Program-made: the position numbers and the translations under genes
The notes under the pieces: model-generated
Databases searched by the model: none
Told to the model about the DNA's origin: nothing
The model's input: only the letters and a program-made list of their open reading frames with translations
Shown: piece after piece, positions 11,539 to 23,373 of the stretch
Numbering within the stretch: the stretch's first letter is position 1
Layout of the letters: the number at the start of each line of letters is the position of its first letter
DNA from: Myrica gale
Taxonomy: Eukaryota; Streptophyta; Magnoliopsida; Fagales; Myricaceae
DNA length: 64,000 nucleotides
Assembly (NCBI GenBank): GCA_963930655.1
Contig: OZ005606.1
Coordinates: forward strand, 19,942,001 to 20,006,000
Direction: 5' to 3'

Positions 11539-14500
11539 CCCCAATTAGGTTAGATCACAATTTCTTGCCATCTTTGCGCTGATCCTCCCGCTCCAGGTAA
11601 TTCAGCACCATCAATGAGCAATCAAACAGCTCTGCATCATCTGGCTCGGATCCCCCTACATCAGTCTCCTCGGGTTGGAAAGAACTCGTCCTCGAGTTCA
11701 CATAAGTATCAGCAGAATCCATAAAGCAAGGGCTCAAGTGTTTCACATTAAAGACATCAGAGGTCTTTAAGTGACTAGGGAGACACAACCTGTAAGCGTT
11801 GTTATTGAGCTTCTACAAGATATCACAGGGTCCAATCTTCCGCTCCTTAAGCTTATTATACTCGCCCACAGGGAAACGATCACGAGTTAATACGACCCAA
11901 ACAAAATCACCAACATCAAAAAGTACCTGACGACGATGACTGTCCACTCGAGCCTTGTATTTGGCATTGCTCTCGTGAATGGCTAGTTTCACCTGCTCAT
12001 GGATGCCACGAAGATGTTGGGTCAACTCATCAGCCCTAGGATCAAACGTCCCACACGTGGAATAGGAGCTAAATCTAGTACTCCAGATGGATTCTGACCA
12101 TAGACAATCTCAAAAGGGCTCAGCCCGGTGGTCCGGCTCGTTGACCTGTTGTAAGCAAATTCTGCTTAAGGTAATACTAAATCCCACTGCTTGGGTTTAG
12201 TGCTTGCCAAATACCTCAACAGATTGCCTAGACTCTGGTTCACCACTTCGATCTGACCGTCCGTCTGGGGGTGATAAGCGCTGCTGAAATTGAACTTCAT
12301 TCCCAGTTTTCCCCATAAGCTCCTCCAAAAGTTGCTGATGAACTTCGTGTCTCGATCTGAAGTGATGGAGCGAGGAACACCATGGAGACGAACAATCTCC
12401 TTGAAGTAAAGATGGGCTATCCGAACAACATCCATAGTTTTCCTGCAAGCTACAAAGTTAGTCATCTTGGAAAAGCTGTCAACCAAAACAAAAACAAAAA
12501 CAACAAAAATAGAATCACAGGCCCGTTGGGTACGGGGTAAGCCCAATACGATCAGTCACATGCTGACATCAACCCAAGGGGCTTCGGGAACCGGTAAGGG
12601 GGTGTAAAGGCCTGCAATAGTGAGGACACCCTTGGACCTTTGGCATACAAAACAACGCTCCACAAAGTGAGCCACATCGCTGGTCAACTTGGGCCAGTAG
12701 AAATCAGAAGCAATAAGGGCCAATGTCTTGTCTCGCCCGAATTGACCCTCATTGTGAAGTTCACTAATAATCCGCTGCCTTAGTGAACAATCTGGTATGC
12801 ACAACTGTAGCCCACGAAACAAATACCCATTATGCAAAAGAAAATCATGGCGATGACCAGAGGTTACCTCTTGAATGATCTTCCCAAAGGACGGATCTGT
12901 GGCATACAAATCAGTGAAAGCTTCGAACCCAGTGACTTTGGTACTCATGGTGGTGAGGAGTAAAGAGCGACGACTAAGGGCATCTGCAACACGGTTCAGG
13001 CTCCCTGCTAGGTGCCTCAGGGTAAAGGTAAACTCTTGCAAGTACGCCACCCACTTAGCATGTCGTCTACTCAGCTTGTGTTGACCATTGATGTACTTCA
13101 AGGCTTCATGGTCAGTAAGGAGAATGAATTCCTTCTGCACAAGGTAGTGACGCCAATGCTTTAAGGACTGAATGATGGCGTAAAACTCCAGGTCGTAGGT
13201 GGAATAATTCTTCTTGGATCCCGACAGCTTCTCACTAAAAAAAGCTATGGGTCGCCCTTCTTGACTTAGAACACCACCAATGCCAACTCCCGATGCATCA
13301 CAATTTAGCTCAAACACTTTGTCAAAATCAGAGAGTACTAATACCGGTGCCTCTGTCATCTTCTGCTCGACCAGTTGGAAACTAGCTTCTGCCTCCTCAG
13401 ACCAGTGAAAATCTCGTCCCTTTAGACACTCTGTGATAGGGGCAATCACGGTGCTGAAATTCCTGATGAAGCGGCGATAGAAGGATGCAAACCCATGGAA
13501 ACTCCTGACATCATGCAAGGTTTTCGGCTGGGGCCACTCCAAGACTGCATCTATCTTCGACTGATCTGCATGAACACCATCAACAGACACAACAAAACCC
13601 AAAAAAGTTACAGAAGTAGTGAAGAAAGAACACTTCTTCTGGTTAACAAACAGACGCTCCGTCCTTAGCATCTCAAACACAGCACAGAGGTGATCAAAGT
13701 GTGAGGCCCATGTAGGGCTATAGATAAGGATGTCGTCGAAGTAGACTACCACGAAATTCCCCATGAAAGGCCGTAAGACCTGATGCGTAAACCTCATGAA
13801 CGTGCTGGTGGCATTGGACAGTCCAAATGACATGACCATCCATTCATACAGCCCATGCTGCGTCTTAAACGCCGTCTTCCACTCATCTCCAGGCCTGATT
13901 CAGATCTGGTGGTATCCGCTCTTAAGGTCAATTTTGGAGAAGACCTTAGAACCGGATAGTTGATCTAGCATGTCGTCCAGGCGGGGAATGAGAAATCTGT
14001 ACTTCACCGTAATGCTATTGATGGCTATGCTGTCTACACACATGCGCAAGGAACCATTTTTCTTCGACAATAACAAGGCAGGAATGACACATGGGCTCAT
14101 GCTCTCACGGATATAGCCCCGCTACAGCAACTCTACCACCTGTCGCTGCAACTCTTCAGCTTCCTTCGGGCTAAGGTGGTATGCTAGTATGTTGGACAAA
14201 CTTGAGCCCGGGATCATGACAATCTGATGCTGAATATCTCTCATAGGCGGCAATCCAGGAGGGAGGTCTTCGGGCATCAAATCAGAGAATCCTAAAAGCA
14301 GCTGCTGGACCTCCGTGGGTAATTGTGGAACCTCGCCTGCTGCACTATCTCCACAAGGCAATAAAGCAAAGACTACATTCTCACGCTCAACCTCAACTAA
14401 AAACCTGGACATAGAAAGTAGATTTTTATTATTGACAACCGGGGTGGGATTGAGTCCTTCCCGACGAGGTGCCAACACAATCTTTTTCCCTTTGATGCTA

Positions 14501-15550
14501 AGGGAATATGTATTTTTCCGTCCATCATGTACCACACTCCGATCATACTACCAAGGTCTGCCTAACAATATACGACATGCATCCATAGACACCACATCAC
14601 ACCAAGCATTATCAAAGTATTTCTTGCGAACAGAAAAGGACACTAGGCATCGTCTATCTACGGTTACCTCACTGCCCTTATTCAGCCATGACAGCTTGTA
14701 TGGCTTGGGGTGACGATCTGTCTTCAGCTGCAACTTATGGACATCGTCTTCAGAGACTACGTTCTCGCAACTGCCACTGTCGATAATCATCTTGCAGACT
14801 TTATCGACCACGGTGTAGGTTGTGTGGAAGATATTGGTTCTCAACCAATCATCTTCGGAGTCGCCTCTGGGAGTCAGGAGGCTCTTACGAATGACCAGAG
14901 TCTCATGGCCATCTCCATATAGCACATCCTCCTCTCCTTCTTCTTCATACACTGGTTCTCCAACCTCCTCAGTCTCGTACTCCATGGCTTCCTCAAGCAA
15001 CAGATTCTTGCACGTCTGACTGGTTGGCTTCCTGCAATGAGTTGCTATGTGCTCCTGTTCACCACATTGAAAACACTTAATAGTAGGGTTAGGATTACCC
15101 TTTGGTGGTTGCTGGGGAGGACGAGATTCTTGAGGGCGAGCCGACCTATTGCTTTGGTCGTTTCTGATGACGGGTCTCCTATTTTGCTGTTTCTCCGCAG
15201 CAAGAGCACACTGGTAAGCTTCAGAGACCGTCCACAGCGAGTGCAGGCTGAGGGCATCCTATAGAGGTTGTCGCAAACCCCCCAAATAGCATGCCACCAT
15301 TTGCTCTTCTGTTTCAGTTAGATCATTCCGGGCGATCAACTGATAGAACTCTTCCGTATAATCTTCCACCGATCTCATCCCTTGCCTCAACGAATGAAGT
15401 CGCTGAAACAGGGTTTGTGTATAGCCAAAGGGAAGGAAGTGGCTCTTCATCTTCTCCCAATTAGAGATCTTGGCCTTGTCATGCCGGTCTCTTGAACGTT
15501 TCATCTGCTCCCACCACGCAGATGCTCTGCCTTTAAATTTTTGGGCGAAA
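11077..15550 (-). mobile_element. Ty3/gypsy LTR retrotransposon fossil, 5' end lost
   Basis: Read on the minus strand the parts come in Ty3/gypsy order: gag with a CX2CX4HX4C zinc knuckle (about 15.5-15.0 kb), aspartic protease region (about 15.0-14.5 kb), reverse transcriptase with the YFDD box and RNase H (about 14.1-12.9 kb), and integrase with an HHCC zinc-binding region and catalytic core (about 12.9-12.1 kb). After these come a GPX-type tail without an evident chromodomain and the 3' LTR (11,077-11,538). Clade placement near the CRM/Reina-type chromoviruses is tentative. The element is broken, with several interruptions of its coding region. It has no 5' LTR and stops where duplication copy B begins. 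The empty site lies in copy B near 27,646. Confidence 0.9.
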
Positions 15551-16063
15551 TTTGTGAGATTTTGGTTGAGATTTAGTTTGTTTTGGCGTTGATTTCATGC
15601 AAGAGGTAATATACTCGACCTATAATATGATTAAGGAATGATTTGGTTGGTTATTTGGTGAGTTTTTTTATTTGGGTATTTGTGGATATTATTTGTGATG
15701 ATTAGAGCTTATGAAAATGTTTTTAATATGTACATTGTAATGAGAATTGATTGAGGATGATTTGGAAGTTCCTTGGACGTGGATTTGAGTGTGTGGGGAG
15801 GGTTGCCATGAGTTTTACGATCTGGGTAATAGACAATTGATCACTAATTTAAGACGATCGATTGTTTATTAGATGGAATACAGATGATTGATCGTTGTGA
15901 CGATCGATCATATTATTTAGGCGATCGGTAATCACCGATCGGTCGTTGGTCAAGGCAGTGTGCAAAGTTAATTATCATGTGTAGCATTTATATTATTTAC
16001 ATATTTGAGTATTGAAGTGCTTGAGTTCTAGAAATAAATTTTTAAGTTTGAGAAGCATGGAGG

Positions 16064-16357
16064 ATGAATATTGGAGTGTTTTTGACTTGTTCTGTTTGGG
16101 TATGTTTTTGGGATATAATGTGTACCCTTAGACTCGTTCGCGGGCGAGGTAGGATACGTAGGGTCGGTTTGGAGAAGAGTCTTGAGTCCGGGTCCGGGTC
16201 CTTGTCCGGGAAATTATCGGTGCATATCCTGGAGGGAGAGTGTGGAGGAGTGTCTTCCACTGCTGCCACCTTATCCATGAAGACTGGAATGTACTCTATA
16301 ATTGTGAAGAAAATGAGCGACATGTCAAAACGACTATTCAACTTGTTTGGGGAGTAA
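16064..16357 (+). pseudogene. Remnant of an element protein C-terminus (copy B)
   Basis: Sister of 3,974-4,294. It shares the opening MNIGVFLTCSVWV and a charged tail ending KKMSDMSKRLFNLFGE before a stop. The middle differs by small insertions and deletions. No domain is recognised; it is kept here because the same frame survives in both copies. Confidence 0.3.
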
Positions 16358-16690
16358 AAAAGGAAGATACATGTATGTTGTAATAGCTTTGTGTTTATGT
16401 ACTATTACGATGTTATTTTTGGATTAATTACAGATCTTTATGCATTTTTTATTATTATTGTTTTGTAAAAAAACTGATCCTGTTATTACCGTTCGATCGT
16501 CAATTACAGCGATCGATCACTTCTTGCGATAACGATAGATCGCGAATACCAAAATAATGATCGATCAGTAATGTAACCGACCGATCGTGTCCATGCAAGT
16601 GATCCATCGATGTTAAACGATCGATTGTTACATGACATCGATCGATCACACAGGAAATAATCGTTCCATCGCTTGAATAAGCTACCGATC

Positions 16691-17943
16691 TGTGAGTCCT
16701 AGTTTACAAGATTAAGGCAACTCAAGAAGGGGGTGAATTTGTTTTCTAAAACTTTTCGGTATTGACCCCCAAAGACGTGTTTGCTAGTAGATACTACTTT
16801 AGCACAAGTATAATATGCAATAAGAGTAAGTATGTGCTAAAAGTAAAGAGTATGGATAAAAGAAGCAAACACTCGAGTTTTAGGTGGTTCGAAAAATCTG
16901 CCTATATTCACCCCTCAAGCTCCTTCACTGAGCCTTGAGGTTTTCCATTATCTTCCAATAGCTTTACACTCTAGCTTTCGGGTGCTAGAGAACCGTACAA
17001 GTGCTTTCCCGGGCTCAACACTCAAACCCACCCAAGTAGTTTTTTCGGGCTCATCACTCACAACCTAACAAGCTTGAGATATACACTCTCTAATCTTCTT
17101 CTTTAGTGAACAACCTCCCTAAAGGAAAAACCTCTCTTGGATATGAAGATAGAAGGATAAACTCTCTCAAAGAGTGGATAAGAAGATTGAAAGCTCTATT
17201 TCTTTTGATTCACACAATGACAAGGATGTGAAAGTGTAATTTGTGTGAATGATATGAGAAATATGAAATGGGAAGGTTTGAAATATTTCTCAAGTTGTAC
17301 AAATGATATGTGGTCGTTGGTTCATCATTTTAGATGAAATGAAGGTGTATTTATAGGCCACATATGAAAACTAGTCGTTTATAGCCGTTAGGGGTCGATT
17401 TGACAATTTTACCGTTGTACAGGTCGACCGCTTCATGTACCGGTCGACCGGGTCAAGTAGCCGTTGCCCAACGGTCATAAATCTGAATGCTGTCAATATC
17501 ATCCGCTTCATGTAGAGGTTGACCGCTACAAAAAGTTTCATCGACCGGTTCATTTAAAACCATGTTTTTGACCATTTTTAAACACCAAATTTTAAAGACT
17601 TACTTCTCATAAGTATATAAAGGGTTTGGGAGTATATTTGGAGTGTTTTGAAACCTTTAAAAACATTTTAATCTTTCAAACAAAAGGTTAAATGGTTTAT
17701 GCACGTTTTGAAAGATATGCAACTATGATTCATAATCCTTGTCCAAAGTGAAACAAAGAGTTACAAGGATTATACCCCTAAGGTCTAGAAACTTTACTAT
17801 GAGCTCCTTGCATCTTCTTGTTCTTCTTTCTTCAAGTCTTTGGCTCTTTCATCAAGTCGTCTTTGTTTTTGAAGGTGTCCATTTTGTAAACTCGATCCAT
17901 TTATTGAAATCATAAAACTTTTGATTGTGCACAAAAGCCAACA
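16691..17943 (+). mobile_element. Solo LTR, 1.25 kb, Copia/SIRE-like, with perfect target duplication
   Basis: Starts TGTGAGTCCTAG and ends AAAGCCAACA, flanked on both sides by cgatc (16,686-16,690 and 17,944-17,948). The empty site is present in copy A near 4,725 as accgatcatccaatt. A second member of the same family lies at 47,680-48,869. The early 'gggggtgaat' stretch followed by 'ctaaaacttttc' is reminiscent of SIRE/Maximus-type Copia LTRs, but no coding region is present to prove the family. Both copies contain repeated ggtcgaccgctt motifs. Confidence 0.85.
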
Positions 17944-18370
17944 CGATCGTCCAATTAAAACGATCGATCGAGTAGAAAAACACGACGGATGGGTAGTCCT
18001 TAGACTAGCGATCATCAATATTCATCGATCGATCACCATTATGTACTTGATCGATCGTCATAAACTCCGCGATCGATCGGTAGCATTTTCTGACCGATCA
18101 GTTCCAAACAAATACTGACAGACCGACCACTTCAGTTTCAACGATCGATAAGTGAATGTACATGTCGATCATGGTATTTAGTGACGAAAAAATTTCGTCA
18201 CTAAAAACGTTTCGTGACGAAATTCAGATTTTGTCACGAAATATATTTTGTGACGCTCTTATGCTGACGGACCTTGTGATGGAAAATTTTTGTCACTAAA
18301 TCTTTTAGTGACAAAAATTGGACTTTTAGTGAAGGAATTTTTTGTCACCAAAAGCCATTTTTTTGTAGTG

Positions 18371-19073
18371 TTAAAAGATATTACAAGAATCTAGAATTTC
18401 TGTTGGCTGGAATATTATGTACTGTTCAAACTTCGTGACTGATCAATTCCTAAGCACAAAAAAATCAAAACCAAGAAAAAAGTGGGAGGACTTTATTGAA
18501 ATATTATATATAATCCACTGATTTGTATCAAACGGCCGTTTAATTCGTTGAGACTTTATGCTAAGAGACCTTTCTTCACCAAATTTCCTCCTTTATTCTA
18601 AGTAAGAAAAAAAATGCATAACTAGAATAATAAACGAGAATTTTAATTTTTTAAACCCGCTAATGGAAAGGTAATGGGCAATACATATAGCCCAAAGGAT
18701 CGGGTTATAACCTTAAAACAAGTACTCATGGTCTTTGAGACCACAAAGGAAACAGCTTGCAATATTTCATCCGTGTCATGATCTATCAGTGACTTGCGCG
18801 TTGTCTTGGGATAGCTACGTAGCTGATGAGCAGACGTCCAAGGATAAGAGCCGCAACACTGACTCAGTGGTCTCAAAGACTGTCGTCTTTCTTCTTTACC
18901 CACGGCCAGTAGCAGCTACACCTAGATGAAGTATGTTACGTATGATCCGGTACGTGGTTTTAGCTGTTAATTAAGGGTGAATTTGGAGGGAGGTCATCTG
19001 GGCGAATATGTGGGTTTTATTCTTTGAGCAGTTAGGAAAAATTAAGATCATTCTAAAAGCTCTTCTAGAGCAC
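18371..19073. repeat. Tandem duplication unit, copy B, left part
   Basis: From about 18,662 this matches 4,923-5,335 of copy A almost base for base. The first 290 bases (18,371-18,661) lie outside the CACTA end and are absent from copy A, where a deletion joins the CACTA DNA directly to the shared block. No gene is recognised. The last ten bases, tctagagcac (19,064-19,073), are the left target duplication of the Pack-MULE. Confidence 0.7.
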
Positions 19074-19158
19074 GGCTCCGGTTATTGTGTGAGTTCAGCA
19101 GTGTGTGAGTGGTGTGAGTTGACGGTGAGGATTGTGTGAGTGTGTTTGGACGGCTCAG
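19074..19158 (+). repeat. Left terminal inverted repeat of the Pack-MULE
   Basis: About 85 bases pair with 23,288-23,373 in inverted orientation, with roughly 20 differences. The best conserved segments are GGCTCC(A/G)GTTATTGTG at the tip, gagtggtgtgagt(t/c)gacggtgag in the middle, and ttggacgg at the inner end. Confidence 0.9.
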
Positions 19159-19494
19159 ATCGTGCCACCGAAGAAATGCGGTATAAGCGGTCTTCGATTC
19201 GGACTCCACCCACGCGATCCGATTCAAACTCCACTATCCTCCCCCAATTTCATGCCCTACCTTTCCTCCCCCAAATCAGCTGCGTGAAATTTCCGATTCG
19301 AACTCCACGAGCCTTCGATTTCCACTTCGCCCTTCAGCCATGCTTCAACTTCGATTTCCACTTCGCTGGAACCCAAAGCCGTATGCAGGAACTCATCTTT
19401 GCTGGTAAGCAGTTGGAGGTTTTTTGACGGCTGTGGTTGAGAGTCGTCTCCGTGTTTTGTCGTCAACGTCCACTTTCAAACGGCATGACAAGGT

Positions 19495-19692
19495 TTGGAC
19501 GACTGTGATTGAGAGTCGAAGGACTCGAAGAGGAGGCTGTACAAGGGAAGAGAGAGGCTAAACAAGGACTCGAAGAGGAGGTTGAGAGTCGAAGGACTCG
19601 AAGAGGAGGCTGTACAAGAGAAGAGAGAGGCTAAACAAGGACTCAAAGAGGAGGTTGAGAGTCGAAGGACTCGAAGAGGAGGCTGTACTGCT
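19495..19692. repeat. Minisatellite inside the Pack-MULE
   Basis: About two and a half copies of a roughly 70-base unit built from gagtcgaaggactcgaagag, ggaggctgtacaag and gaagagagaggctaaacaa. Related gtcgaaggctgg-type repeats occur near the opposite end (about 23,015-23,200). Subterminal repeats of this kind may have amplified during MULE replication; no coding role is apparent. Confidence 0.7.
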
Positions 19693-20035
19693 TTCTGGTA
19701 ATTCTTCATTTTTCGTTCTATTTTGCTTCTTCAATAGGTGCCTTTTATGTATGTTTTACATCTGTGACTTTTGCATTACATCTGTGAAAACCTAGGATGA
19801 AACATGGGGATCAATTAAAGGATCTATGAACATGAGCTTTTGTAGCTTTTTCCTTTTTGCTAATTTATTGATTTGATGTTGTACCATGCTTATATCTCTT
19901 AAGTGGCTAATTAAATCATATTTGTTAAAGAGTTAATTGCAATGTATTGAGTTAGGGATAAGCTTTTAAAGATGCTCTTTAAGGTTTGTTTGCCGTACAA
20001 CTTCAGAAAAGTGCGTTCAAATTATACAGTGCAGG

Positions 20036-20120
20036 AGTTTCGAAAATCGAAAATTGGGAGGATATCGAGGGGCTTGGCAGACCATAAGAGGGTCATAGGA
20101 AGGTACTAATTCAGGGGCCT
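20036..20120 (+). other. Exon-like stretch inside the Pack-MULE, origin unknown
   Basis: After an AG at about 20,034 the frame reads EFRKSKIGRISRGLADHKR before a stop, a basic, protein-like composition unlike the surrounding AT-rich DNA. A second exon-like stretch begins after ttgcag at 20,758 and reads GEPEGKADDNKEDPDVI. Both could be captured exons. I do not recognise either source gene, and each is short, so confidence is low. Confidence 0.3.
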
Positions 20121-22410
20121 CATATCAGATTAGGCATAAGTATAGTACTGCTCCCATTCTTTTCCCTATTACCTGATGCCTATAACTTTCACACCTATCT
20201 CGTTAATCTTAGTGTAAGACTAGTGCATGAATGATGCTACTATAAACTAAAAGGTTAAGTTTAATTTGTTCATTTGTTTTATGTATGATAAAAATGTCGA
20301 CATAAGTGATCAAGTGCTGTATTTGTCAACCAAGCTAAGCAAGGGTTTGAAGAGTTGCATGAATGATGGTCTATTATTTTGGCAGCTTTGGAATCTATTG
20401 TTCCCTGCTTCTGAGATTCCTAGCCCTTTGGTTTTATGAGGTCTGCATTTTGCCTAGGTGTGAGAAATACCTTTAATCAAAAGCTATAAATGTAGGATGA
20501 CGCATTGGATTCTATAGTTGTTTAGGCCTACTACATATTAGGTATTGCTCAATTGTTCTGGTATTTGATTTGCTGCTTGTTCTAAGTACTCTGATTCCTT
20601 TGTCTTAGTGTTTATAGAACTATATCTCGAGTTTGCATTACATCAAGGGCTGGTTCCGCCTGACACAGGATCTATGTACATGAGCTTTTGTTTTTGTTCT
20701 GAGGCTTAGTAATTTTCTGATTTTTTATGATCCTAGATTGGGATGTTAATATTGCAGGGTGAGCCTGAGGGAAAAGCTGATGATAATAAGGAGGATCCTG
20801 ATGTTATTAGTGGTGAAAATGCAGCTGGGTTGAAGAAAATGGGGTTGAAAATCCTGTTTTGGCAAGTGATAAGAGATGTAATTGATAAAGAGACTTGTGA
20901 TGTTCAGCCTAGTAGTTGTTGACCATTTATATGTCAAAGTTGGTTTCTTTTTTATCCTGATGTTATTTTTTTTAAGTACTCAGGACTCTATGTATTGTTG
21001 ACCATTTCTATGTATTGTTGGGACATGCACGAAAATGTGTTCTCTATGAGTAGTGGAAAGCTCAATGTACAATGTACTCAGTTACTTATATATGAAAATG
21101 ATTGGTCTGAGCCATACCATTTAATTTTGACAGATTTCTGTCAAAGTAAGGTTGTTCTTAGATTGCAGGTTGACTGCGAATCTTTCCACCAGCTCTTAGT
21201 TCAGCTTATCAGACTAGATAACCAATGTCGTCAAGGTTTTAACTTATATGACCCTTTATTGCATCTGTTAGTCGGAAGCTATCAACTAATCCTGCAAAAC
21301 TCTTTCTTCTCATTCGAGATGACTACAAACATTTTTTGCAATGCAATGCACCATGAAGTTTTGCTTCCTAGAAAACTAATCACTCTAATCATTCAAGCAG
21401 CCAGCACTCGGTAGAGACAATCACTTCTTTTCTGAACTGCCGAAGTTTTGGTGCTTTTAGCAAATGCCTTAGGATCCAATGGCTCGGAATGCCTAAGTTT
21501 AAAACTCTCACAAATGCAAGAAATATGTGTAAAACATATTTGGAAATTAAAAGACCCTTTAAATCTGCATAAATAAAATTTCAATGCACTTATATAATAT
21601 CAACTAATACTCATTCATTAATCAAAGAGAGTTTGATCACACAATTAACGAAATGTGTTCATTACTCAATAATAAGTACCTTGCTGAACTATAATTACAA
21701 TAATATCAGCTATTACAATAATTCCATGTTACAATGAAAATACATTCAAATGATTACAATAATGGAAGTTCTGGCATATTCTTGAACCACGATCGACCAC
21801 ATCACATCTCATGCCAACTCAATAGCCATTAGTCCTTCTGTCCACTCCAATTCCATTCAGAAGAAAGCTACAAAAGTTAAAAGAACTTCTCTCAGAATCA
21901 ACATTCATTAATCCTGTAATAGAAAAACAAGTCGTACATTTCACTTGGGGGGACTTATAATACATGCAGACTTATAATACGTACCCTGGAAACATTTATT
22001 TCTCCAATTCAGATCAAAGGTGCTAGAGACAAATTAAATGTAGCCAAATCTGGAGGCCAAGAAACGATTTGCATACATATATTTGGACCCAATAGCAACA
22101 CCTCGAAAACGTTTTGACAGATATATTGAGAAGAAATATCTTGATGCAACTTGACCATAGGAATACCAGAGTTGAAATTCTTATATTTTTAAAAGAGGTG
22201 CATGAATACCAGAGTTGAAATTCTTACATAGGAATACAAATATGTATATTTCCATAGTGATAGATATATTAACAAAAAGACCTCAACAGAGTTATTTTTT
22301 CAAATGAAAGTCTTGAGAAATATATCAAAATCTTTTAGAGCAACAGTCATGGATAGAGCCTGCATTACTTAAACAAAATAACAATGAGAAAGATTGGTAT
22401 AAATGGAAAC

Positions 22411-22665
22411 CTTATGTGCACTTTCTAATGCTTTACCCCCTTTGATCAGTACACCTTTAGATGCACCAACTCCAGTGCCAACCATAACAGCAGTGAGGGT
22501 AGCTAGGCCTAGAGCACAAGGGAAGGCTATGACCATGACAGATATCCCAAACTGGAGTGCAAGCTCAAAGCTATCCATTGAAAGTGGGATCCAAAATTCT
22601 GGGTAACTATGGAACTTTCCAGCTAAAAACCAAATAAGCCAAGTTGAAAATGAAACTATGATGAC
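22411..22665 (-). pseudogene. HMA5: Captured exon of an HMA5-type copper-transporting P1B-ATPase
   Basis: On the minus strand, an acceptor (ttccttgcag) precedes 85 in-frame codons ending at a donor (cataag|gtttcc). The product covers the transmembrane region around the metal-binding CPC motif of plant copper ATPases: [32 protein letters not shown], the CPC region, and [20 protein letters not shown]. The length and flanking splice sites match one exon of HMA5 genes. Two family-invariant positions are changed: the first Cys of CPC is Phe (AFPCALG) and the Pro of ATPTAV is Leu. There are no N-terminal metal-binding domains and no phosphorylation or ATP-binding domain, so it cannot act as a pump. 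It lies inside a Pack-MULE and was copied from a gene elsewhere. It could still yield transcript or small RNAs matching the parent gene. Confidence 0.9.
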
Positions 22666-23373
22666 CTGCAAGGAAAAAAAAAATTCATTTGCTCAACATC
22701 TCACAGACATCATATTGATAACTTATAACTTCAATGGATAGCTTGAAGACATCAAAAATTTGCCAACACCGTTTCAGATACATGTCATTCTACAGTTAGA
22801 AATCTAGATCCATATGACAAAGACATCAAAAAAATTGCCAACACCGTTTCAGATACACGTGCACTTGGACAGTTAGAAATCTAGATCCATAGATATAATC
22901 TTCAAAGTAGCAGATATGGCAAAAATAAACCATCGCAAGAAAAGGGGGGGAACATCTGTACCTTCTCAGCCGACTTGGAGGAGCTCTGCTAGGGCGACAA
23001 AAGCTCAAAATTTGGGGGAGGAGTCGAAGACTGAAATTTGGGGGAAGAGTCGAAAAGGTCGAAACTTGGGGGAGGAGTCGAAGGCTGGAACCTTTTAGTC
23101 GAAGTTCTTGGTGTCTTCGAAGGCTGGAATGGACGGGGAGTCGTCGAAGGCTCGAATGGACGGGGGAGGAGTTGAAGGCGAAGGCTGGAAGAAGTCGAAG
23201 TCGAAGGAGGGTTCGGGTGAAACTTGCGGGAGCCGGGTGAGAGATTTCGGGTCATAACCGGAGCGCCTCATTAATGCGCTGGCAGCCCCTTGACCGTCCA
23301 ACGAAGCCAAGTTGATTCTCACCGTCGACTCACACCACTCATACCCTTCCGAAGTCGCACAATAACTGGAGCC

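Larger units (their letters stand above)
15551..18370 (+). mobile_element. CACTA-like element end, copy B
   Basis: This copy of 3,379-4,922 retains the true element end: ccatttttttgtagtg, finishing at 18,370 (reverse complement cactacaaaaaaatgg). The last 190 bases hold palindromic pieces typical of CACTA subterminal DNA, such as agtgacgaaaaaatttcgtcact cut at its centre. GATC-type motifs are present but fewer than in copy A, and a solo LTR (16,691-17,943) splits the array. The abrupt left edge at 15,551 abuts the truncated gypsy gag, so a deletion or recombination removed the rest of the element. Confidence 0.7.
19074..23373. mobile_element. Pack-MULE (Mutator-like element with captured host sequence)
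   Basis: A 4,300-base insert with terminal inverted repeats of about 85 bases (19,074-19,158 and 23,288-23,373) begins GGCTCCGGTTATTGTG on the left; the reverse complement of the right end begins GGCTCCAGTTATTGTG. It is flanked by a perfect ten-base duplication tctagagcac (19,064-19,073 and 23,374-23,383). Copy A of the surrounding locus has the site only once (about 5,326-5,335). Long inverted repeats with a 9-10 base target duplication are the hallmark of Mutator-like elements. No transposase is seen. Instead it contains an exon of an HMA5-type copper ATPase (22,411-22,665), at least one other exon-like stretch, and repeats near both ends. This is a non-autonomous, gene-capturing MULE that inserted after the duplication. 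Confidence 0.92.

Noticed and set aside
20995-21414. 139-codon frame inside the Pack-MULE
   Set aside because: No recognisable domain, no splice context, ordinary AT-rich composition; treated as chance until a homologue is found.
22369-22671. HMA5-like frame as a functional copper transporter
   Set aside because: Only one exon is present, inside a MULE, with the CPC motif altered and no ATP-binding or phosphorylation domain.
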